64,000 nucleotides of DNA from NCBI RefSeq assembly GCF_039555335.1, contig NW_027305496.1, positions 62,001 through 126,000 of the forward strand. Reading direction: 5' to 3'. The stretch is from Amphiura filiformis. Its lineage: Eukaryota; Echinodermata; Ophiuroidea; Amphilepidida; Amphiuridae. Positions 56,380 to 64,000 of the stretch are shown here, piece after piece. How positions within the stretch are numbered: position 1 is the stretch's first letter; every line of letters begins with the position of its first letter. The position numbers were made by a program, and so were the translations under genes. The notes beneath the pieces are model-generated. The model did no database searches, was not told where the DNA came from, and saw only the letters and a program-made list of their open reading frames with translations.

Positions 56380-56633
56380 GTATAGACCACTTGGCATGTG
56401 ACGTCATTGCCCGGCAGTATGCGCGTGCATTATGACAATTTACATTGTTCTTTGCCCTGCAGTGTGCGTGACGCATCGTAGTCTGCTAAGGGCACATGCA
56501 TTTTAAATCGCCCGCCACATTTCATACAGTACAAGAAAGCCATTGAACAGTGTAGCGGCTCGTTCGAGCATATCGATTGACGAGTCCCTCGCCTTTGTTG
56601 ATAAACAGTGATGTCAAGTGGTCTATACAATTG
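56380..56633. mobile_element. MITE with TIR TATAGACCACTTG
   Basis: Left TATAGACCACTTGGCATGTG, right TGATGTCAAGTGGTCTATA; about 254 bp. Confidence 0.75.
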
Positions 56634-56954
56634 CAGATTCATGTAAATGCCTTATTTTGTCTCAAATACATGGCTTAAGATCACTGATTCAAGTACAGTC
56701 AAGTGCACTTTTTTTATCAACATAATGTGCACTGGCCACTCTTTGGGAAAAATAAAAACCTTCCCATGACAGATTAACTTATTCAAAGAACATTCCATAT
56801 AAACTTATTCAAATGGAAAAAAAAGAAAGAAGAAAAAAAATCTAGTCTATAAAGTTAAAAAAAATTATTTGCACAAAATTATACATCTTCATATATTTTC
56901 ATATTGCATAATATACATGATAAAGTACTACAAAATATAGATACCAATCTCTAT

Positions 56955-57132
56955 TTGGGCTATTCCCAGTAAAATCCATACACCCCCTGTGGAAGACATG
57001 ACCTTAATCTCCCACATAGGGGGTATAGAGTTCAAATGGAGTCACCCATTCATGTAGCCCCATTTGAAATTCACACTCCCTGTGTAGAAGATAAAGGTCA
57101 TGTCTTTTACAGAAGGTGTATGGATTATGGAA
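56955..57132. mobile_element. CTATTCC-family palindromic MITE, copy 7
   Basis: GGGCTATTCCCAGTAAAATC at the left; TCATGTCTTTTACAGAAGGT at the right. Confidence 0.72.
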
Positions 57133-57248
57133 TAACACACTGTTTACAAAGCAGCAGCATTTACAATAAAAGTAGAATTAGTACATATAATAATTTCAAG
57201 GCTATTACATTATCACACTAATTGTGTGAAATACATAATGATACAGTT

Positions 57249-57790
57249 CTAAACTGAGCTCAAAAAGAAACTTATAATTTGTTACATCTTTTGAATCACA
57301 AGGTCATATCTTAAAATAGTGTCAATCAAAATGAATCGACCAAAATTACACACAGGATTATTTTAATACTCTACTCAAAACACATGTCAGTAACCAAGCA
57401 GTTGTCCAACTGACACAGCAGCAAAATGCACTGTCATGGGACAGCTTTCTGGACTTCCTCCACTTTCACAGCCCAACATTTGGCACCCAGCACAAAAAAT
57501 CTGTGAGAATGCACACAAGATCCTTGCACAGATGATAAAACGGTGCTGCTTTCTGCTTTTCATACACTTTTTCATGAAACATGTCTGGGCTGTGAATGTG
57601 GTCCAGGAAGCTGTTCCATGTCAGTGCATTTTGCTGTTGTGTCAGTTGGATAACTGCTTGGTTATTGACATGTGTTAAGAGTAGAGTATTGAAGTAAACC
57701 TGTGTGTAATTTTGGTTCAATTTGATGGACAGGGTTTCAAGATATGACCTTGTGAAAAATTATAAGTTTCTTTTTGAGCTCAGTTTATAT
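57249..57790. repeat. 540-bp inverted repeat with ~230-bp arms
   Basis: AACTGAGCTCAAAAAGAAAC (57252) is inverted at 57769; AGCAGCAAAATGCACTGTCA (57417) matches inverted TGACAGTGCATTTTGCTG-like sequence near 57625. Overlapping open frames on both strands are shadows of the palindrome. Confidence 0.82.
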
Positions 57791-58261
57791 TATAAGGCCA
57801 AAAATATAAAATAATTGTTTGCTTGACCTCTTCTGACTGGGTTGGCCCTTTAAAAAAAACTAAAAGTTTTTAGTTTATAATTTTAATGTTTTTTATTACT
57901 TTTTCTGGGTCTAAATTTCATTTCAAAGCTGAATTTGGCCAACAACATTTTTCTTAAGATGAAAATCATCACTGTAAACTCATTATAACATTTATAACTA
58001 TCCATTCATGCATGCATCAATGTTTCCAATAAACTTGGTGTCTTATGCCTGTAAGTATGCAGTCGTTCTAATTGAATCAATTTCTATGGTGTATCTTGCG
58101 TATTGAAGGTCCAAAGTGAAGTATTGATGTATGTTTTCACATCAATGTTCATTGCCTACAGGCCTATATAGTAGTGAGTCAAACAAATTGCGACCGGCCG
58201 CCCACACCAAAAAGCCCACTAGAGAGCAAACAAACTATTTTTTTCTTGGCCTAATCAACCA

Positions 58262-58530
58262 AAATTATGATGTCGTCAAGCAAAATCAGTCGGAAGTCAG
58301 ATATATTGTTTTTCAGGTATAGCCAATCAAAGACAAAAATTTCTTTTGTTGTATATTGTTTTGGAAATACTTCAACTATTTATATCTTTGGAACTAAATG
58401 TTCAATTTCAATGGGGTTTTCAACCAAGTGCAGCTTTGCAAATGCTTTATACAATCATGTAAAAAGCTGAAAATTGAATATGCTAGACTTCAGACTGATT
58501 TTGCTTGATCACACCACAATTAGTCTTATA
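58262..58530. mobile_element. MITE with TIR GTCAAGCAAAATCAGTCGG, copy 2
   Basis: Left TCGTCAAGCAAAATCAGTCG, right CTGATTTTGCTTGATCACAC; matches 43955-44218. Confidence 0.72.
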
Positions 58531-58572
58531 AAGGCACCATATCAGTGATCCTGGCAAAGCATAAATGAATTA

Positions 58573-58919
58573 AAAGGGCATTTCGTGATCCACAGACTCA
58601 TCCCCCCACTTTTCTCAAAAAAAGTTGAGATTTTTATATCACTGGAAACCTCTGGCTACATAATGTTTAAGTACAAAATATTTCTTGCAGATTAATTCGT
58701 TTAGCAAAGATATTGTGAAATTTGAATTTCGTTCTGGTGCACCAGAACAAAATTACAACGCATTGTCTATGGAGCAGTGTAATACACATAATCATGCATT
58801 TTAAACTCGCGAACACAAAATCGGAATCAACTGAAATTTTGGGAATAGGTTTTTTTCGTGGATATCTAATGAAAAATGACATAAATAGAGGATGCTAGGA
58901 TCACGAAATACTCCTTTAA
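58573..58919 (+). mobile_element. Element E inserted at TTAA (empty site nearby)
   Basis: Inserted in TAAAGGCACCATATCAGTGA...AAATGAATTAA / TTAAGTGATGGGTAAATC. The same flanking sequence without the insert stands at 59011-59113 (AAACAAATTAAGTGATGGG), which defines the target duplication as TTAA and the ends as AAGGGCATTTCG and ACGAAATACTCCT. Confidence 0.85.
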
Positions 58920-59113
58920 GTGATGGGTAAATCAATAATGCATATTTTTCATAACAAATTTGGCAAAAACAAAGAAAAAACAATTAAAAAACAAACAATT
59001 AGTCCCTTATTAAAGGCACCATATCAGTGATCCTGGCAAAGCATAAACAAATTAAGTGATGGGTAAGTCAATAAAAATGCATATTTTTCATAACAAATTT
59101 GGCAAAAACAAGA

Positions 59114-60376
59114 ATTATAGCAGCAGATCTGATAAATATGAAGCGCCATTCAAATACATACAGCTGCAAGTGTCCGTACAGACAACTCCCCAAGCATTGA
59201 CTAAAATATGACATTTTACCCTAATTAGTCTTTCAGTCTTATCACGTCTTAGCACACACATTTTCATTACAAAAATGCAAAAAATCCAATTTTCAGTGAT
59301 TTTTTTTATTTCTTCATTTACCCAAACACTGATAGTGCATGTGCCTATAGTTGAGAGTTTAATAGGGCCAGTAATAAAATCTGATGTGCGTTAATTTCGC
59401 TGGCGACAAATACTGCGTTTTCATTTTTTTTTTGCAGTGATTATCCGTTTGAATGAGTATAATAGTTTTGTTAGGGGGTGGTTTGGGGCTTTTGCCGCAC
59501 CAGCGCATTAACATTTGTAGCAGCAGCAGAAATAGAGCAGCAAATAATGCAATGGCAAAATGCATGCATGAGATGTCAGACTATGAGCATTATGGTTTTT
59601 TCCCTTTTTCAATGCAAAATTGAAGACAATTTACAAATTGTTATGATTTCAGAGTCTGAGATGACTTTCAAAAACCCCCCTTTTCAACAATATTTATGAT
59701 GATAAACGAGTACTAACTATAGTTTTGAGTACAGATGTTGGGGGTGTGGATGTCAATAATCTGGAAATTTGCCTGAAATTTTCAGGGAGGGCTGTTCCAA
59801 ATACCCCTGTGATCCACGACAGCCACCACTGATTTGTACTTTGATGAAAATGTATCTTAAAGAAATGTATTTTAAATAAATTTTTAAAAGACCTGAAACA
59901 GAGGTTTTGTAAAATGCATGAAGAGTCACCACTCGGTAGCGATCATGATTAGCCATTTTCCTTCCATACAGAAGTGCAAATTCTACATTGGGTAGTCTAT
60001 TGTGTGTGAAATCAAGTTTCACTCTTTTGTTGCATCAGTTAGTGATTCCTGGTCTTTTATTTTGGATATATAGTTTTCAATGCGGCTTCATTTGTGATTG
60101 TTTTCCCGCAAAAAATCTAAAAAATGCCCAATACAATGCACGCAGATTGGTTTACTTACAGATATTTGCTCAAATCAAACTGATTTTGCTTGACATAAAA
60201 TAATAATTTCAGACTTAAAAAAACAAAAACAAACATCAAACTTACCTAATTGGAAAAGATATTAAAAGAACCCACAGACAAATACACACAGCACACATAT
60301 AAACAATTATTCAGCTACATTGTTAAGGCAATTATTGCAGTTTTCAGTACCTAAGTGATAGCAATACATGATAATG
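59114..60376. other. Intergenic, nothing recognised
   Basis: AT-rich, no exon with splice sites or repeat family recognised on either strand between TRIM-like gene and NAPRT. Confidence 0.45.
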
Positions 60377-60533
60377 GACTATTCTAGTTGAAATCCATCA
60401 ACCCTGTATGGAAGACGTACATAACCTTAATTTTCCACACAGGGAGTTGATCTATTCAGGTAACCCCATTTAAAACACACACATAGGGTCATGTCTACCA
60501 TATGGGGTGATGTATTTCAACTGGAATAGCCCC
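60377..60533. mobile_element. CTATTCC-family palindromic MITE, copy 8
   Basis: GGACTATTCTAGTTGAAATC at the left, ATTTCAACTGGAATAGCCCC at the right. Lies just past the NAPRT stop codon, probably in or near its 3' UTR. Confidence 0.75.
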
Positions 60534-60650
60534 ATTGCCATACTTGAGTGCAACCATATTTGGCAATTCCTGTTGACATCCACTGCCATTTTAATAACAA
60601 AATGGACGTCGATATCTTTGTAAGACCACATAGATGCCAGCAGTCCAGTA

Positions 60651-60728
60651 CTAGTGCAACTCTTCAATAGGTGCGCTTTGTAACCATAATTCATGCAAGA
60701 ACTGGTAGAGGTTGTCGCTTACAGATAC
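60651..60728 (-). CDS. NAPRT: NAPRT last coding exon (stop codon)
   Basis: 78 bp from acceptor CTACTCCAG to TAG. Codes VSVSDNLYQFLHELWLQSAP and IEELH. Confidence 0.9.
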   Translation of the reverse strand, partial: VSVSDNLYQFLHELWLQSAPIEELH

Positions 60729-63700
60729 CTGGAGTAGATGGAGAAAACAAACAAAATTATATTCAAAACGATACAGAGGCCCCACTTTTAACGATTGGCT
60801 CCAAACAAAGGATTTGAACCAGTGTCCTTCACTGTAATCATTGCGCAGTGCATTCAATCAAATGTTGTCATCACCCTATTTGATTGTAGGCCTAGTGCAT
60901 TTGTTATGTGTGTGAGACGAACTGTCGCGGTAGATTGCAATCATGCTTTTGTTGAATGCATTTGAGAAGTCCTACATATTTATATTTACGGTATGATACG
61001 TCATATGCACCAACCTCTATGACCAAGTCCACCTGGTAAATATAATCTTTTCCTTCTCGCCATCTCGCCACTGGTCAGTGACCAACTGCCGACAGACCAA
61101 CAGACGGCCTGAAGATGCACCTAGGATAAGGTGTGAAACCGTTGCCCCTCAAAACCGTGAGTCCAGTTGAATAGTTTTAACGAGTCTAATTTTATATAAT
61201 CTTTTCCTGTAATTTTTTATGAGAATGTATTTTAAGTGTACATCGCATATTTACATAGGCATAGATCCCGGGGGATGGGGGAGGGGTGGATAAATCCCCC
61301 AATATTTTGCCAGGGGGAGATGGTCCATAAAATCATCCCCCCCCCCAAATGTTGACACCTGAATATGGGTTTCTGACCAAATTAACCTAATATTTGCCCA
61401 TTTTAGCCCCCAAAGTGCAAATTTTTGAGAGCTTCGCGCACATTTATTCCACTTTTCCACCATATTTCATCAGTTTAGCTTCAAAATAGCAAAACTGTTC
61501 GAGCGCTTTGCACACATTTGTACCATAAACATATTCTATCGTCAAAAGGTGCTGGATTCACTATACTTCACTGGAATTTTTTCAAACCCCATCCCCCCAA
61601 TGTCAAAAAGAAATCTACGCCACTGCATATTTACTGCGTTGAAATACACTTTTCTCTGATTGGCTGCTGAGGCAATTTGCTGTTGCTACGTTGAGGGAAA
61701 AACTGACTCCAACGGACACAGATTTTCTGCTTTGGGATTTTAATCTTTTTTTAAATTTATAATGACAACCCTAAATAAAAATGTGACAGTCATTAACAAG
61801 GGTTCCTTTGGATGTGCATGATATGGCAACAATTTGAATTCCCAATGTAAGCTTAACTCCATCAGAACTACCAGCCTATGGTCAAAAAGGAGTTTTCATT
61901 ATCAATTGGACCAATCAGCAACATTGTTAGAATAATTTCACCACACAAAAAATTGGGGTGAATTATTTGTAAAACTCCATACTGATTGGTGATTGAAATG
62001 AAGATATCATATGTAATTGACCAATCAGAGGCAATGTTAAATCGGCAGGGGGTTACAGGGGCGGATCCAGGAATTTTTGATAGAGGGGGCGCTTTTGGTC
62101 GACATGACATTTAAAAAATGGTGTTAAGGGGTTATCCCTCGAAAACTCAACGGTTTTGGCCCATTGTTTGCTGTTCATGGCCGAATTTGTTTTAAAAAAT
62201 GTATTTATTTAATTTTTTGTATTTATAAGTTAGGCCGGCGCCCTTTGCTAGTCAAAAATAGAGGGGGCGCGCGCCGGCTGCGCCCCCCTAAATCCGCCAC
62301 TGGGTTAACATGACCTACCTTGTAAGGTGTTGGGTTCAAGGCTCGTTTGTGGTCTTCTCTCAGCATCTGTAGTGATTGCTTAGCTACGGCTCTTGTCTCC
62401 TCTAGAGAACTAATAGGCTGGCATACCTACAATAAATGACAGAACATAATCTTCATTGTTTTTATGACAATAACACCATTTCACACAACAGAATAGTTGC
62501 TCATCCAAGAGGTTTCGCTATGTGTAACACTGAAACTGAACACCTTGCATCGACTGAATCGGTTGCTCACTCTGCGTGATCAGCTTGCTCACTCTGCGTG
62601 ATTGGCTTGCTCACTCTGCGTGACTGGGAGCTACTTTTAACCTGAAACTTTTTTCATTCTCAATTCATATTTTCGCATGCCAGTAAATACATGTAGCAGT
62701 ATGTGATTTCATTTTTGGTTGGTTGTAAACACTATATTAATGAGTCACCAGCAGTCGTAGTCGCAACTATTAGCAATAGTTGTGACTATCGACTATGACT
62801 GGGTAATAGTCGACTAATGATGACTATGACTTGGTAATAGTCGATCGACTAATGATGTCTATGACTTGGTAATAGTTGACTGATGATGACTATGACTTGG
62901 TAATAGTCGACTAATGATGACTATATGACTTGGTAATAGTTGACTAATGATGACTATGACTTGGTAATAGTCGATCGACTTATGATGTCTATGACAAATA
63001 AATGATGACTGTGACTTGGTAAAAGTCAACTAATGAGGACTATGACTTGGTAAAAGTCGACTAAATGATGACTACTTTTTGTATCCTCAAGATACATAAA
63101 TAAGACAATTATAATACATGCTAACACATAAAGTTGTAAAGTGTGCCGAGGCTTGTGGATCAACGTCTAGGCGTTGTACCTTTGCATAGCGCACTATAAA
63201 TTATTGCACATTTTTTAAAATTTCTGTTAGGGTTCAGACTTTCAAACATTCTCTGTTCATATTGAGTATATAGTTCAAGTAACAGAAAAAGTAAAAGCTA
63301 ATTTTGTGGAGTCTGTTTCAACACCTTGTGTCAATACCGTGCTACCATATAACTGTATTAATGTTCCAGCTAGCACAAAGGTTCCAGACAGTTTTTCCCA
63401 CAGTAATATTATTGTCTTGATTCATCTGAAAAAGGATATAACACAGTGGGTGTATCAAATATGTGTACATCCATATCAAAACGATGCACTTGTCGGCTGC
63501 TACATGTGTCTCATTTCACATAACAGCTAGGACTAAATATCAGACTCATCTCAAGTGGAGGTCACTTCAAATCATCCAAAAGTCACATGGTTTAGGAATA
63601 CAGAGAACATTCCTTAACCATGTGACTTGGGGATGATTTGAAGTGACCTCCACTTGAGATGAGTCTGGAATTTAGTCCTAGCTGTTATGTGAAATGAGAC

Positions 63701-63831
63701 ACATGTAGCAGCCGACAAGTGCATCGCTTTGATATGGATGTACACATATTTTATATTACCTTGCCATCTTTCCAATACAGCTGGTGCAGAGGAACTACTT
63801 TAGCTGGTCGCACATAAGCACGTTTGGATTC
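60651..63831 (-). CDS. NAPRT: Nicotinate phosphoribosyltransferase, C-terminal three exons (partial)
   Basis: Exons 63831-63760, 62426-62319 and 60728-60651 are all phase 0 and encode the last 85 residues. NAPRT is the first enzyme of NAD salvage from nicotinic acid (Preiss-Handler pathway), cytosolic. The match to the vertebrate C-terminus is clear from memory: YVRPAKVVPLHQLYWKDG against VRPAQVEPLLRL, and CQPISSLEETRAVAKQSL against CEPLPSLAESRALAQLSL, then NPTPYKVSVSDNLYQFLHEL against SPAQYQVVLSERLQALVNSL. The catalytic core lies upstream, beyond the right edge of the window. A 31-bp minisatellite and a long hairpin sit in the intron between the first two exons. Confidence 0.92.
61090..61150 (+). 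other. Hammerhead-like core motif, probably retroelement 3' relic
   Basis: CTGAAGA, a 5-bp stem (GCACC / GGTGT), then GAAAC follows the hammerhead core order CUGANGA-stem II-GAAA. No convincing stem III with a cleavable NUH was found, so activity is doubtful. Confidence 0.3.
61255..61630. repeat. G/C-tract dispersed repeat ending in CTACGCCACTGCAT
   Basis: CCCGGGGGATGGGGGAGGGG at the left, poly-C tract at 61340, CCCATCCCCCCAATGTC and TCTACGCCACTGC at the right. Lies in the NAPRT intron. Confidence 0.45.
62050..62305. mobile_element. Short repeat with GGCGGATCCAGGAATTTT / AAATCCGCCACTG ends
   Basis: GGGGCGGATCCAGGAATTTT at the left and CCCCCCTAAATCCGCCACTG at the right, with AGAGGGGGCGC repeated inside. 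Ends 14 bp before the NAPRT penultimate exon. Confidence 0.55.
62319..62426 (-). CDS. NAPRT: NAPRT penultimate exon
   Basis: 108 bp, acceptor TTTATTGTAG and donor GTAGGT, phase 0. Codes VCQPISSLEETRAVAKQSLQ through NPTPYK, the most conserved part of the NAPRT tail. Confidence 0.93.
62753..63075. repeat. ~31-bp minisatellite in NAPRT intron
   Basis: About ten diverged units of GACTATGACTTGGTAATAGT + CGACTAATGAT. Some units have an extra GATC (TCGATCGACT). Confidence 0.88.
63450..63753. repeat. Long hairpin abutting the NAPRT splice donor
   Basis: Two arms of about 140 bp: CATCCATATCAAAACGATGC ... AGTGGAGGTCACTTCAAATC and the inverted copy, with a short loop near 63600. The right arm stops about 7 bp from the exon edge at 63760. 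Confidence 0.88.
63760..63831 (-). CDS. NAPRT: NAPRT antepenultimate-region exon (first of three seen)
   Basis: 72 bp, acceptor TATTTGGCAG and donor GTAATA, phase 0. Codes ESKRAYVRPAKVVPLHQLYW and KDGK. A ~300-bp inverted repeat ends about 8 bp from its donor. Confidence 0.9.
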
Positions 63832-64000
63832 CTGCCAAATACAAGACAAAACCAGATACAATGTACCTACATTGATATAAAATTGGATTGATTGAGCCCA
63901 TATTTATTGGTCGAGCTTTGAGTTTATTTCAAAACTCATATCGAGTAAGGGTGAATGAAATTAAGTGGGAGACAGGAGCCATTTGGCCCCCAGAAACTCA

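Noticed and set aside
57387..57720. Overlapping open frames resembling small proteins
   Set aside because: They come from the arms of a palindrome and have no splice or family support.
61090..61150. Functional hammerhead ribozyme
   Set aside because: CTGAAGA and GAAAC with a short stem II are present, but no paired stem III with a cleavable NUH site could be drawn by eye.

Overview
This is a eukaryotic genomic window, AT-rich and dense in introns and repeats. The gene homologies, the intron structure, the abundance of short palindromic MITEs, and the DIRS, Penelope-like and non-LTR remnants suggest a marine invertebrate, most plausibly a deuterostome (ambulacrarian or echinoderm-like). The species cannot be fixed from the sequence alone. 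Exons were assembled by hand from reading frames, GT/AG splice sites and matching intron phases.

Four protein-coding genes are supported. (1) Minus strand, 5546-30762: a 12-exon coiled-coil gene homologous to vertebrate C10orf67; its 3' end was not found. (2) Plus strand, 30965-42420: a complete five-exon INO80C gene (INO80 chromatin-remodelling subunit C, YL1 C-terminal domain). The start codons of these two genes lie 202 bp apart, so they share a divergent promoter, which contains an RFX X-box-like site. (3) Plus strand, 53363-55305: a two-exon RING/B-box/coiled-coil (TRIM-like) gene with a -1 frame break near its 3' end. (4) Minus strand, 60651-63831: the last three coding exons of NAPRT (nicotinate phosphoribosyltransferase), which continues past the right edge.

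Almost everything else is repeat. About 4.9 kb (44.5-51.0 kb) is a 37-bp satellite of roughly 130 units with higher-order structure. It is interrupted by a 5'-truncated non-LTR retrotransposon (48490-49849) and, at its left edge, by a TA-flanked MITE. INO80C intron 1 holds a near-identical 2.07-kb tandem duplication in which each copy carries a decayed copy of the start of exon 2. C10orf67 introns hold a DIRS-type tyrosine-recombinase retroelement fragment (15.2-17.0 kb) inside a larger inverted-repeat element, a Helitron-like element (27776-28468) full of AGGTCA repeats, three 0.66-kb palindromic TTAA elements and tRNA-like repeats. Many MITE families occur several times across the window, and several insertions can be dated relative to each other because occupied and empty sites are both present.

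The genes show no shared pathway: one chromatin subunit, one putative ciliary/testis-type coiled-coil protein, one putative E3 ligase and one NAD-salvage enzyme. The most interesting signals are the retroelement insertion that duplicated the TRIM splice donor, the tandem duplication with pseudo-exons in INO80C, the satellite with its nested insertions, and the promoter X-box.
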